64,000 nucleotides of DNA from Acidobacteriota bacterium (GTDB taxonomy: Bacteria > Acidobacteriota > Blastocatellia > Chloracidobacteriales > Chloracidobacteriaceae). Positions 35,019 to 44,197 of the stretch are shown in pieces (position 1 is the first letter of the stretch; each line of letters starts with the position of its first letter). The notes under the pieces are model-generated. The model was not told where the DNA came from. It saw only the letters and a list, made by a program, of their open reading frames with translations, and did no database searches. The DNA is taken from NCBI GenBank assembly GCA_016208495.1, contig JACQXX010000060.1:1-64000 (forward strand), given 5' to 3'. The position numbers and the translations under genes are program-made.

Positions 35019-36341
35019 ATGAATTTGCTGACATTAAGTTTATTTGTTCCGCCAGATGAATTTATTTTCCCGTTGATGCGGCTGGGGTTATCGCGCGGCC
35101 TGATTGAGTATGTTGCCTGGCCGCTGGTCCAAATTGCCGTCATGCTCACGATTGTGATGACGGTGGTCGCCTATTTGACGCTGGCCGAGCGGAAAATCAG
35201 TGCCTGGATGCAGGTTCGAGTTGGACCAAACCGGGTTGGGCCCTGGGGATTGCTCCAACCCCTGGCCGATGGGCTAAAGTTGATTTTAAAGGAAGACATT
35301 ATCCCGCTGGGTGCCGATCACGCCATGTTTTCGCTGGCACCGGTGATGAGCATGGTGGCCGCGCTGACGGTACTGGTCCTGCTTCCCTACGGCCCGCTCT
35401 TTGCCAGCATCACGGATGTCAACATCGGGCTGCTTTTCATTTTCTCATTTTCATCCATTGGAATTCTGGGGCTGATCCTGGGTGGGTGGGCGTCAAACAG
35501 CAAGTATCCGTTGCTTGGGGCGCTTCGATCATCAGCGCAAATGATTAGCTACGAGGTTGTTTTGGCAACGTCCATTATCGGTGCGCTGATGTTTACTCGA
35601 ACCCTTTCGATGCAGGGAATTGTCGAAGCCCAGAAGGCAACTGGCATCTGGTTGGGACTCTTTCAGTTGCCGGCGTTTGTCATTTATCTCTTCTCAGCCA
35701 TTGCCGAAACCAACCGCGCCCCCTTTGACCTGCCCGAAGCCGAATCGGAACTGGTGGGTGGGTTTCACACCGAATACAGCGGCTTTCGGTTTTCAATCTT
35801 TTTCATTGCCGAATATGCCAACATGGTGGTGGTTTCAGCCATTGCGGTCACGGTCTTTTTGGGTGGATGGTATCTGCCACTGGGTGAGACGTTGTCAGCC
35901 TGGGTTGATGCCCGCCCGACGATCCAGGTGGCGCTTGGGGTTGTGGTGTTTTCCGCCAAAATTGGGCTGGTCCTGTACCTGTTTTTCTGGTTGCGTTGGA
36001 CATTTCCTCGCTATCGCTATGACCAGTTGATGGATATCGGCTGGAAGTGGATGCTGCCGGCGGCTCTGGCCAACGTGATCCTGACCGCATTTGTGTTTGT
36101 GATTGGACAGCAGCTTGGGTTGGTGCAACGGTCAGGTCTGTTCCTTCAAGTTTCGCCAGTTGGAAAACTGTACTTTTTTGGAATGAGCCTGCTGTCCATG
36201 ATTCCGATTCTGATCTTGCTCAACGTCATTAATCGCGACACCCGGATGTTTAATCTTCGGGCGCAACGAACCAAAATTCCATTCAGTACACGCTATGCCC
36301 GGCGTGCCGAACCCAACCCAGCTCCGGCAACGGAGGGGTAA
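35019..36341 (+). CDS. nuoH: NADH-quinone oxidoreductase subunit H
   Basis: A membrane subunit joining the quinone site to the proton-pumping arm. It has 440 residues from ATG 35019, which follows TGGAGAG. An in-frame ATG at 34932 would only translate the octamer repeat and is rejected. About eight or nine membrane helices are present. Signature motifs are RVGPNRVGPWGLLQPLADGLKLILKED and AETNRAPFDLPEAESELV. The protein is longer than typical NuoH (about 330-350). The extra length lies mainly at the C-terminus, after FRWTFPRYRYDQLM-like sequence, with two further hydrophobic segments. Confidence 0.96.
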   Translation: MNLLTLSLFVPPDEFIFPLMRLGLSRGLIEYVAWPLVQIAVMLTIVMTVVAYLTLAERKISAWMQVRVGPNRVGPWGLLQPLADGLKLILKEDIIPLGADHAMFSLAPVMSMVAALTVLVLLPYGPLFASITDVNIGLLFIFSFSSIGILGLILGGWASNSKYPLLGALRSSAQMISYEVVLATSIIGALMFTRTLSMQGIVEAQKATGIWLGLFQLPAFVIYLFSAIAETNRAPFDLPEAESELVGGFHTEYSGFRFSIFFIAEYANMVVVSAIAVTVFLGGWYLPLGETLSAWVDARPTIQVALGVVVFSAKIGLVLYLFFWLRWTFPRYRYDQLMDIGWKWMLPAALANVILTAFVFVIGQQLGLVQRSGLFLQVSPVGKLYFFGMSLLSMIPILILLNVINRDTRMFNLRAQRTKIPFSTRYARRAEPNPAPATEG

Positions 36342-36355
36342 AACAAACTGGTGTT

Positions 36356-36516
36356 TAGTGCTTCGTTCCTGGTGCTTCGTTCTTCGTTCTCTGGTTGGTA
36401 TTGAACGACGCTCTTGTCGGGTTTGGGACTCGTCGTGACCGTGGGCTTCGCACCACGGCTATCATACGACGCCCCTTCGGGCCTGAAATCCTTATCCCGG
36501 CGCTTATGCCCTTAAC
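36356..36516. repeat. CTTCGTT repeat plus dispersed repeat element, copy A
   Basis: Short CTTCGTT units (36356-36391) are followed by an element at 36393-36510 that recurs at 57472-57590. The copies share TTGGTATTGAA, an inner hairpin CCGTGG-GCTTCGCA-CCACGG and an end AAATCCTTATCCCGGCGCTTAT or its variant. Copy A lacks the left terminal inverted repeat seen in copy B. It fills most of the nuoH-nuoJ gap. Confidence 0.85.
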
Positions 36517-36531
36517 TCCTCAGGTCTGTTT

Positions 36532-37143
36532 ATGTTGCTCACCGGATGGGAAGCTTATTTTTTCTATGCACTTGCTATCACGGCACTGATGATGGCGTTT
36601 CAAGCCATTTCGACCCGAAGTCCGGTCCACTGTGCGATTTACCTGATTTCAACTCTGATCAGCACGGCAGGATTATTTCTCTTACTGCAAGCTGAATTTG
36701 TCGCCGGTGTGCAGGTTCTGGTCTATGTCGGCGGGGTGATGGTGCTGTTTCTGTTTGTGGTCATGCTGGTCAGACAACGTCATGAAGAAACTCAGGCCAT
36801 GTTTAGTGACCAGACCATTCTGGCCACGATTGTGGCACTGTTTTTGGGGTTGACCTTGCTCGGGGTTGTGATTAGCACCCAGCGAACGCTCTTTTTTAAA
36901 CCGCCGCCGCAAGAAGTCAACCTCCCGGCTTCGGTGAAAAGCGTGCATGCGCCAACTGGGGCGATTTCAAACGACTCGCAAACACTGGGGCAGGCGCTCT
37001 ACACAACCTCGGTACTCCCTTTTGAAATCGCATCGGTGTTGCTGCTGGTGGCAATTGTCGGAGCCGTTGTACTGGCGCGAGATCGGAAACAAGAAGACCA
37101 ATTTGAAGCCCCAACTAGCCAATCAGCCGAGGGCCAATCATGA
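36532..37143 (+). CDS. nuoJ: NADH-quinone oxidoreductase subunit J
   Basis: A hydrophobic complex I subunit of 203 residues with five membrane helices. The conserved helix motif EFVAGVQVLVYVGGVMVLFLFVVML, containing the pi-bulge region of NuoJ, is present. A loop of about 45 residues rich in polar residues (PPPQEVNLPASVKSVHAPTGA) follows the fourth helix. NuoI, which often precedes NuoJ, is missing here. Its stop overlaps the nuoK start by four bases (ATGA), so the two are translationally coupled. Confidence 0.95.
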   Translation: MLLTGWEAYFFYALAITALMMAFQAISTRSPVHCAIYLISTLISTAGLFLLLQAEFVAGVQVLVYVGGVMVLFLFVVMLVRQRHEETQAMFSDQTILATIVALFLGLTLLGVVISTQRTLFFKPPPQEVNLPASVKSVHAPTGAISNDSQTLGQALYTTSVLPFEIASVLLLVAIVGAVVLARDRKQEDQFEAPTSQSAEGQS

Positions 37144-37574
37144 ATCTGCTCATACATTTCGGAACACAGTGGATGTGGGGACTGCTGGCACTGTTCTGGC
37201 AAGAAACAACCACGCCGGCGAAAGCGCCCGCCGGCTGGCTCTCCGGTTATCAACAAGCTGACATCACGTCGTTTCTCTGGCTCAGCGTGATGATGTTTTC
37301 GGTCGGAGTCGCCGGCGCGCTGACCCGGCGCAACGTCATCATTATTTTTATGTCAATTGAGCTGATTCTGAACGCCGCCAATATCAACTTCATTGCCTTT
37401 GCCCGCTACTGGCAAACCCAGGGGAGTATCAGCGCCATAAATGGACAGATTTTGACCATTTTTGTGATTGTGGTGGCGGCGGCAGAGGCAGCGATTGGGC
37501 TGGCGATGGTCATTGCCTATTACCGCAACCGTGAAACCATCGCGGTTGATGAAATTCATTTGTTGAAGTGGTAA
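37140..37574 (+). CDS. nuoK: NADH-quinone oxidoreductase subunit K with N-terminal extension
   Basis: A small membrane subunit with key Glu residues in MSIELILNAANINFIAF and AAAEAAIGLAMVIAYYR, both needed for proton movement in studied NuoK proteins. Typical NuoK has about 100 residues and three helices. This one has 144, with about 40 extra N-terminal residues that include a further hydrophobic stretch (WMWGLLALFW) and a Pro/Ala segment. The overlap with nuoJ supports the stated start, although a later start would give the normal size. Confidence 0.95.
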   Translation: MNLLIHFGTQWMWGLLALFWQETTTPAKAPAGWLSGYQQADITSFLWLSVMMFSVGVAGALTRRNVIIIFMSIELILNAANINFIAFARYWQTQGSISAINGQILTIFVIVVAAAEAAIGLAMVIAYYRNRETIAVDEIHLLKW

Positions 37575-37580
37575 TCGTTC

Positions 37581-37734
37581 GTAGTCAGTAGTCAGTAGTC
37601 AGTAGTCAGGTGTTGGGATTATTCATTTTTCATCCGATGTATCTTGTTCTAAAAACGCAGCTTATGAATCCTTTTTGAGGGAATTTACTGATGAATGATC
37701 TTGGATTTTTCTACTGACTACTGACTACTGACTC
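37581..37734. repeat. Inverted pair of GTAGTCA arrays between nuoK and nuoL
   Basis: The left arm (37581-37609) has four GTAGTCA heptads. The right arm (37711-37733) has three inverted heptads. The spacer of about 100 bp begins GTGTTGGGA, as does the spacer of the copy at 60031. The element ends 28 bases before the nuoL ATG. Confidence 0.9.
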
Positions 37735-37761
37735 TTTGCCTACAACCAACTGGTGAACTCT

Positions 37762-40149
37762 ATGGATCTTGTGATTTTGGTTCCGTTGTTTCCGCTCCTT
37801 GGATTTTTGATCAACGGACTGCTGGCCAAACGATTGGGATTTTCAGAGAAGATCATCGGCGGTATTGCCTGTCTGATGGTGGCCCTGTCATTTTTCTGTT
37901 CTGTTGTGGCCGTCTTCCAGTTTAACCAGTACGCTCATAGTCCAGCCACCCAGCAACAATATCGCCAGCAGGAACATACGTGGCTGGAACAATTTAACAG
38001 TACACATCAGGTCAAGGAACCGGCTCACACAGCGGCAAAATCACCTGGTCACCACGAAGAACTCACCGCCACACCATATGTGCGGCAGGTGTTTCAATGG
38101 ATTCCAAGCGGCGCGGCACAACCAACCCTGGGTCCACAGGCGCACACCCGAACCATCGAATTTTCCATTGATTGGGCCTACCAGTTGGACCAGCTTTCGG
38201 GCCTCTATATTTTGTTCATTACCTTTGTCGGCTTCTTTATTCACCTGTTTGCCATTGGCTATATGCACGGCGAGGCGGGGTTCTCTCGGTTTTTTGCTTA
38301 CCTGAACCTGTTTATGTTCATGATGTTGACTCTGGTTCTGGGAGCCAACTTCCTGGTGATGTTTGTCGGCTGGGAAGGTGTTGGGTTGTGTTCCTATCTG
38401 TTGATTGGATACTACTTCACGAAAGAAGAAGCCGCGCTGGCCAGCAAAAAAGCCTTTGTCGTCAATCGGATCGGAGATCTTGGGCTGATGTTGGGGATGT
38501 TTGGCGTGTTTGCCGTATTTGGCACGCTCGACTATAACCAGGTGATGGTCCTGGCAAAATCACTTCCAATTGAACCGTTTGGATTGAGTGCCTTGAATTT
38601 AACGACGGGGGTGCTGACGCTGATTACCCTGGCGTTGTTTTTAGGGGCCGTCGGGAAAAGCGCCCAGATTCCATTGTTTATCTGGCTTCCAGATGCCATG
38701 GCCGGCCCAACACCGGTGTCAGCACTCATTCATGCCGCCACGATGGTGACAGCCGGGATTTATCTGGTCGCCCGGTGCAACCCGCTCTTTCAACGAGCCC
38801 CCACGACCATGTTGATTGTGGCCTTGATTGGGGGTCTGACAGCGTTTGTGGCGGCTACGATTGGCCTCACTCAAAACGACATCAAGAAAGTCCTGGCGTA
38901 TTCGACCGTTTCTCAACTTGGATTTATGTTCCTGGGGTGTGGGGTTGGGGCGTTTGTGGCTGGAATTTTCCACGTTTTCACCCATGCTTTTTTCAAAGCC
39001 CAGCTCTTTTTGGGATCGGGAAGTGTCATCCACGGTGGTTCACCGAGTGGCCACGAACAGGACATGCGGTTTTATGGTAACTTCCGCAAGTACATGCCGA
39101 TTACCTACAAAACCATGATGGTGTCGCTGTTTGCAATTTGCGGCATCTTTCCGTTTGCCGGTTTTTTCAGCAAGGATGAAATCCTGGCGAAAACGCTCCA
39201 CACCGAAGTTTTTGGAAAAGGTTCGGTGCTGGGGATCGTGCTCTACGGACTGGGTTTTCTGACCGCCGGGATTACGGCCTTTTATATGACCCGGCTGATG
39301 TGCATGACATTTGGCGGTGATGACCGCTGGAAAGAACATGCCGCCACGGCCCATCACGCTGACCATCACGATTCTCACTCACCTGCAGATTCCCAGCCCC
39401 CAGCCCCCAACCCCCAGCCCCAGGCGTTCCATCCCCATGAATCTCCAGCCGTGATGTGGATTCCACTCGCGGCCCTGGCTGTTTTTGCCGGGGTGGCGGG
39501 ATTTTTGGGTGTGGCCGAAGAACTCACCGGTGGCGCCGTGCCCAATCTGGTTCATCACTGGCTGGCCCCAACGATTGACTCACTTGGACACGCCCCAGAA
39601 GCTGTTCATTTTGAACCAATGGAATGGGTTCTGGCGGTCATCAGTGTGCTCTGGGCTGGTTCGATGATGTATGCCGCCTATTACTGCTACATCCTCAAGC
39701 CGGCATTGCCCGGCCAGATTGCCGAGCGCTTCCAGGCCATGTACCAGTTGAGCTGGAACAAATGGTACTGGGACGAATTGCTGGATGTGCACTTTGTCAA
39801 TTTGGTGAAAGCCTTTAATGACGGGCTGTGGAACGTTGATGCTGAGGCTGTGGATGGTGGCGTGAATGGCACGGCCTGGCTTACCCGCCTGGGAAGTACT
39901 ATTTCAGGCTGGATTGATCGCTGGATCGTGGACATGGCGGTCAATCTGGTGGCCTGGATGACACGCCTGGGCTCGCTGCTGGTCCGGCAGGTTCAAACCG
40001 GACTGGTTCAAAACTACATGCTGGTCATGATGCTGGCGATTCTGGTTCTGGTCTTGACCATGGAGTCAAAGATTTTCCGAAACCTGGTCGAAAAAGAAAA
40101 AACCACGGCGCCAGCGCCGCCAGCCATTATTCATCAAGATGAACACTGA
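37762..40149 (+). CDS. nuoL: NADH-quinone oxidoreductase subunit L
   Basis: The distal antiporter-like proton-pumping subunit of complex I, 795 residues from ATG 37762; a GTG three codons upstream is less likely. Key parts are GWEGVGLCSYLLIGYYF with the pump Glu, KSAQIPLFIWLPDAMAGPTPVSALIHAATMVTAG, and a long C-terminal amphipathic region ending in a membrane helix. It is longer than typical NuoL (about 610-650). Additions are an extramembrane loop near residues 60-130 and a His-rich loop near 525-555 (HHADHHDSH followed by a Pro/Gln stretch). That Pro/Gln stretch is encoded at 39391-39425 by copies of the CAGCCCC heptad that is also found between genes. Confidence 0.96.
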   Translation: MDLVILVPLFPLLGFLINGLLAKRLGFSEKIIGGIACLMVALSFFCSVVAVFQFNQYAHSPATQQQYRQQEHTWLEQFNSTHQVKEPAHTAAKSPGHHEELTATPYVRQVFQWIPSGAAQPTLGPQAHTRTIEFSIDWAYQLDQLSGLYILFITFVGFFIHLFAIGYMHGEAGFSRFFAYLNLFMFMMLTLVLGANFLVMFVGWEGVGLCSYLLIGYYFTKEEAALASKKAFVVNRIGDLGLMLGMFGVFAVFGTLDYNQVMVLAKSLPIEPFGLSALNLTTGVLTLITLALFLGAVGKSAQIPLFIWLPDAMAGPTPVSALIHAATMVTAGIYLVARCNPLFQRAPTTMLIVALIGGLTAFVAATIGLTQNDIKKVLAYSTVSQLGFMFLGCGVGAFVAGIFHVFTHAFFKAQLFLGSGSVIHGGSPSGHEQDMRFYGNFRKYMPITYKTMMVSLFAICGIFPFAGFFSKDEILAKTLHTEVFGKGSVLGIVLYGLGFLTAGITAFYMTRLMCMTFGGDDRWKEHAATAHHADHHDSHSPADSQPPAPNPQPQAFHPHESPAVMWIPLAALAVFAGVAGFLGVAEELTGGAVPNLVHHWLAPTIDSLGHAPEAVHFEPMEWVLAVISVLWAGSMMYAAYYCYILKPALPGQIAERFQAMYQLSWNKWYWDELLDVHFVNLVKAFNDGLWNVDAEAVDGGVNGTAWLTRLGSTISGWIDRWIVDMAVNLVAWMTRLGSLLVRQVQTGLVQNYMLVMMLAILVLVLTMESKIFRNLVEKEKTTAPAPPAIIHQDEH

Positions 40150-40156
40150 AAATCAG

Positions 40157-40262
40157 GTCAGTACCGCCTGCGTGAGCAGGTGGGGTTGACTTCTTTTTTT
40201 CTCCCTGCCCTGGCAGATGATACGGACTTGTAACCCACCCGCTCACGCAGGTGGTACTGACT
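40157..40262. repeat. Paired hairpin element between nuoL and nuoM
   Basis: Two arms (40157-40190 and 40230-40261) are inverted relative to each other, and each also folds on itself around CCGCCTGC-GTGA-GCAGGTGG or a variant. The spacer includes a run of T. A shorter relative lies at 48414-48483. The element starts eight bases after the nuoL stop and ends 14 bases before the nuoM start. Confidence 0.88.
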
Positions 40263-40275
40263 TCAGGAGTTTCTC

Positions 40276-42072
40276 ATGCTCGCTGCGTTGTTCCTTTCCG
40301 GATTTCAGCCAGCCGAACTCAAACCGTTCGGCATTGGGCTGTTGTCACTGGTGCTCTGGATGCCCGTGCTCGGGGCGCTCATCCTGATTTTTGGCATCAA
40401 TAAAGACAAAGCGAATCTGATCAAGTACTTCACCACCGCCTGGATGGGTGTGTCGTTTGTGCTGATGTTCCCACTCGTTGCCTTGTGGAAGCACGAGGTG
40501 CCAGGGCTGCACTTCATCGAAGACTACACCTGGATTCCAATGATTGGTGCCCGCTATCAACTGGGAATTGACGGATTGGCGCTGGTGCTGGTGCTGCTGA
40601 CTGGATTTCTGGGGGTCATCGCGGCGCTATGTTCGTGGAACTACATTGAAATCCGGCTCAAGGAATATTATGCGTTTTTGCTGTTGCTCCAGACCGGAAT
40701 GTTAGGCGTGTTTGTCGCGGCGGATACCTTTCTGTTCTATGTCTTTTTCGAAGTCATGCTGGTGCCGATGTACTTTCTGATCGGCATTTGGGGCGGCGAA
40801 CGGCGGGTGTATGCAGCGATTAAGTTCTTTTTATACACGCTTTTCGGATCGGTCTTGCTCCTGCTGGCAATCCTGAAAATGTATTTCCTGGCACCGGAAA
40901 TTGCCCGGGCGCACCCGGCTGAAGTCAAAGCCGCCGCAGTTCAACTGGCTGGCGACAATCGCCCGATGTTGCAGATGATCGAAGCTGGAATTGAAACCGC
41001 CAAACAGGCCGGCGCCCGGTCTGAGTCACCGGCGGGAACGCTCAATATTTATGCGATGCAGGCAATTGGGAGCGCCCGTGACGTGCAGGGGCTCTCGTTT
41101 ATTCCGCTCATGGTGCAACTCTGGGTGTTTGGTGGCTTTGCCATCGGTTTTATGATCAAGGTGCCGATGTTCCCCTTTCACACCTGGCTTCCGGATGCCC
41201 ACGTCGAGGCACCCACGGCGGGGTCAGTGGTTCTGGCAGCCGTGCTACTCAAAATGGGGACGTATGGGTTTCTGCGATTCAATATTCCAATGCTCCCTGA
41301 CGCCGCAACTCACCCGCTCACCCTGTCCGTGATTTCGACGCTGGCGATTATCGGCATTATTTATGGTTCGCTGGTGGCCATGGCGCAGACCGACATGAAA
41401 AAGCTGGTGGCCTATTCATCGGTGGCCCACATGGGGTTGTGCATGCTCTCGATGTTTGCGCTTAACCCAAATGGGATCAACGGTTCGATTTTGCAAATGC
41501 TCAATCACGGCATCTCAACCGGGGCGCTCTTCCTGCTGGTCGGAGTCATTTACGAGCGTCGCCATAGTCGTCAAATTGCTGAATATGGTGGACTTGCGGC
41601 AGTTACGCCACAATATGCAACCGTCTTTCTGATTACCACCATGTCGTCAATCGGCCTGCCGATGCTCAATGGGTTTATCGGTGAATTTGTCGGACTCCGA
41701 GGCATTTTTGAAGCCAATTTGAAGTGGGCTGTCTGTGGTGTGTTGGGCATCGTCCTTGGGGCAGCCTATATGTTGTGGCTGTATCAACGGGTATTTTTCG
41801 GGGCCGTGACCAATCCGAAAAATCAGACGCTGCCTGACCTGAGCGTCCGCGAATGGGTCTATTTGACGCCGCTTCTGGTGCTGATGTTCTGGATCGGAAT
41901 CTATCCTAAACCGGTGATGGATCTGATTGACGGCCCGACGGATACCATTGTGCGGCAGGTCAAACCGGACTATTTCAAACCGGTACCTCCGGCTCTGGCA
42001 CCGCCAAAAACAGCCGAATCAGCCGACGCACCACATCCACAGGTAACTGCCACATCACCCGTGAAAAAGTAA
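40276..42072 (+). CDS. nuoM: NADH-quinone oxidoreductase subunit M
   Basis: An antiporter-like proton-pumping subunit of complex I, 598 residues with about 14 membrane helices. Key motifs are FFEVMLVPMYFLIGIWGG with the essential Glu, and FPFHTWLPDAHVEAPTAGSVVLAAVLLKMGTYG. A hydrophilic insert of about 65 residues (near 215-280: ARAHPAEVKAAAVQLAGDN...) separates two helices and is not normal for NuoM (about 500 residues). The C-terminus is Pro/Ala-rich. CAGGAG six bases before the ATG supports the start. Confidence 0.96.
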   Translation: MLAALFLSGFQPAELKPFGIGLLSLVLWMPVLGALILIFGINKDKANLIKYFTTAWMGVSFVLMFPLVALWKHEVPGLHFIEDYTWIPMIGARYQLGIDGLALVLVLLTGFLGVIAALCSWNYIEIRLKEYYAFLLLLQTGMLGVFVAADTFLFYVFFEVMLVPMYFLIGIWGGERRVYAAIKFFLYTLFGSVLLLLAILKMYFLAPEIARAHPAEVKAAAVQLAGDNRPMLQMIEAGIETAKQAGARSESPAGTLNIYAMQAIGSARDVQGLSFIPLMVQLWVFGGFAIGFMIKVPMFPFHTWLPDAHVEAPTAGSVVLAAVLLKMGTYGFLRFNIPMLPDAATHPLTLSVISTLAIIGIIYGSLVAMAQTDMKKLVAYSSVAHMGLCMLSMFALNPNGINGSILQMLNHGISTGALFLLVGVIYERRHSRQIAEYGGLAAVTPQYATVFLITTMSSIGLPMLNGFIGEFVGLRGIFEANLKWAVCGVLGIVLGAAYMLWLYQRVFFGAVTNPKNQTLPDLSVREWVYLTPLLVLMFWIGIYPKPVMDLIDGPTDTIVRQVKPDYFKPVPPALAPPKTAESADAPHPQVTATSPVKK

Positions 42073-42154
42073 CCCGTGCTTGAGAACCTGACCGCCTGAA
42101 GGCAGAACTCTGAACCCTGAGCTACTGTAGCTCCAAGGTTGGAACTCCGAAATT

Positions 42155-43786
42155 ATGGCCTTTCCCGTGCTGACCAATTTTCCCACATTTTCAGACACGC
42201 TGGTGATCATGCCAGAGTTGATGCTGACGCTCTTTGCCTGTTTTGCGCTGGTCATTGATGTCTTGCTGCCACGTGAAAAACGAGGGTTGACAGCACACTT
42301 CTGCCTGATTGGAATTGGGTTCTCAGCGGTGTCGTTGTGGATGCTCTATAGCGGACTGCGCCCGTTTTCAGTCCAGACCGCCTTCTATGGCACGGTCGTG
42401 GTGGATGGATTTGCGGTCGTCTTTAAGAGTATTTTCCTGCTGGCTGCACTGCTATCCATCATTTTATCAATAAGATACCTTGATACCGAAGGGATGCAGC
42501 GCGGCGAATACTATGCCCTGATCTTGTTTGCGGCGGTCGGCATGATGTTTATGGCGTCAGGGATGGACGTGATTGTGCTCTATGTTGGCCTGGAGTTGAT
42601 GGCGCTCTCAGTCTATGTTCTGGTTGGCTTTCTCAAACAACTCAACCCAATTACCAGCGACGACACAACCCTGGGTGAACTGCAAAAACACGTCAATCGA
42701 TCAACCGAAGCCGGCTTGAAATACTTCCTGATGGGGGCGTTTTCATCCGGAGTGTTGCTCTATGGACTGTCATTGCTGTTTGGGGTGACAGGGACAACCT
42801 ACCTGCCAGATATGGGAGAGGCGCTGTTTCAGTACCTGACACCCAATGCGCGCACTGGAAACCCACAAATGTTGATCCTGCTGGGGATTATCCTTACTGG
42901 GGCTGGATTGCTCTTCAAAATTGCGGCGGTCCCCTTTCATATGTGGGCCCCAGATGCCTATCAGGGAGCACCGACGTCAATCACAGCCTTTATGTCCGTG
43001 GGTCCAAAAGCCGCCAGTTATGCATTGCTGGCCCGGATTTTTCTGGTGGGATTTGAACCGTTCCGGACGATTAACCAGTTGCCGGGATGGGCGATGATGC
43101 TCGGTATTGTCGCTGGACTGACGATGACGGTTGGGAATATTGGGGCGCTCACCCAATCCAACGTCAAACGACTGCTCGCCTATTCGAGCATTTCACATGC
43201 CGGATATATTTTGCTCGGAATTGTTGCTGGGAATGAATTTGGATATACGGGCGTAGTCATTTACCTGCTGGTCTATGTGTTGATGAACCTCGGTGCGTTT
43301 GGCGTGGTGCTGGTCCTGAGACGCCAGGATCTGGCCGGGGAGAAACTGGATGACTTTAACGGGTTGTTCCACAAAGCCCCAGGTCTGGCGGCAATGATGC
43401 TGATTTTTCTGCTCAGTCTGGCTGGGATTCCAATGACAGGTGGATTTATCGGCAAATTTTATTTATTTGGATCGTTGCTCCAAAGCAACATCAAGTGGAT
43501 GAATATCTTAGCGGTGATTGCGGTTCTCAATACGGTCGTGTCGCTCTATTATTATGCTCGCTTTATCCGCGCCATGTTCCTCAATCCAGCTTCAGAGCAG
43601 GTTCAGGTGCAACTGACACCGACCTTGCGATGGACACTGACCGCCGCTGCATTCCTGGTCATCGTGATTGGGGTGTATCCGTCGCCGTTTATCCGATTTT
43701 CCAAACTTGCCGCTCAAAATATGTATGTTCGGTATGAACGACCTTCGAAGGAACCGCTCTGGAAACCCAGGTTTTTGAAGTTTTGA
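42155..43786 (+). CDS. nuoN: NADH-quinone oxidoreductase subunit N
   Basis: The third antiporter-like subunit of complex I, 543 residues and about 14 helices. Recognisable parts are GLELMALSVYVLVGF, PFHMWAPDAYQGAPTSITAFMSVGPKAASYA and RFIRAMFL near the end. The gap from nuoM (82 bp) contains a short perfect palindrome GAGCTAC-T-GTAGCTC but no heptad array. It is the last nuo gene of the cluster. Confidence 0.96.
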   Translation: MAFPVLTNFPTFSDTLVIMPELMLTLFACFALVIDVLLPREKRGLTAHFCLIGIGFSAVSLWMLYSGLRPFSVQTAFYGTVVVDGFAVVFKSIFLLAALLSIILSIRYLDTEGMQRGEYYALILFAAVGMMFMASGMDVIVLYVGLELMALSVYVLVGFLKQLNPITSDDTTLGELQKHVNRSTEAGLKYFLMGAFSSGVLLYGLSLLFGVTGTTYLPDMGEALFQYLTPNARTGNPQMLILLGIILTGAGLLFKIAAVPFHMWAPDAYQGAPTSITAFMSVGPKAASYALLARIFLVGFEPFRTINQLPGWAMMLGIVAGLTMTVGNIGALTQSNVKRLLAYSSISHAGYILLGIVAGNEFGYTGVVIYLLVYVLMNLGAFGVVLVLRRQDLAGEKLDDFNGLFHKAPGLAAMMLIFLLSLAGIPMTGGFIGKFYLFGSLLQSNIKWMNILAVIAVLNTVVSLYYYARFIRAMFLNPASEQVQVQLTPTLRWTLTAAAFLVIVIGVYPSPFIRFSKLAAQNMYVRYERPSKEPLWKPRFLKF

Positions 43787-43822
43787 AGCAGTGATTCCAA
43801 AGCAATCAAAGGTGGTCAGCTT

Positions 43823-44197
43823 ATGGATACCCCACACCGATTCAGCACTGGTGGCTTCATCACAGCCACCCTCACTGTGATTCTTGGGATCCTGGCCTAC
43901 CTGAATCTTTCACCATCTCCTTATCAAGGTGAAAGCGTCATCTGTATTGTGGGTGCATTTGGTGTGACGGCAATTGCGTTTTTGATGCGCAGCTTTATTG
44001 GACCTATCCATGTGGGACGAGGAGGCATCGCCTGGGTAGGGGGCATGCTGCTGGGTTTTCTATGGGGATGCGGGTTATGGGAATCGAAGAATGGCGGCAG
44101 CGGAATGCTTTTGTTTTTCCTGTTGGGATTGGCTCTTGGTGGTCCATTGTTACGCATCGGATTACGCAAACCATCATCATCACCTCAGGAAGACTGA
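43823..44197 (+). CDS. Small hydrophobic membrane protein, unknown
   Basis: A 124-residue protein with four predicted membrane helices (about 10-28, 38-58, 66-84 and 91-108) and Gly-rich loops. It begins 36 bases after nuoN on the same strand, so it may be transcribed with the nuo genes. It is not a known complex I subunit. Its 3' end overlaps the convergent macro-domain gene by 13 bases. I do not recognise a family, and the ribosome binding site is weak. Confidence 0.6.
   Translation: MDTPHRFSTGGFITATLTVILGILAYLNLSPSPYQGESVICIVGAFGVTAIAFLMRSFIGPIHVGRGGIAWVGGMLLGFLWGCGLWESKNGGSGMLLFFLLGLALGGPLLRIGLRKPSSSPQED

Noticed and set aside
36395-36589. Short reading frame giving the peptide VLNDALVGFG...LRTTAIIRRPFGP
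   Set aside because: A nearly identical peptide appears in the frame at 57381-57653. Both come from translating the dispersed repeat element, so they are not a protein family.
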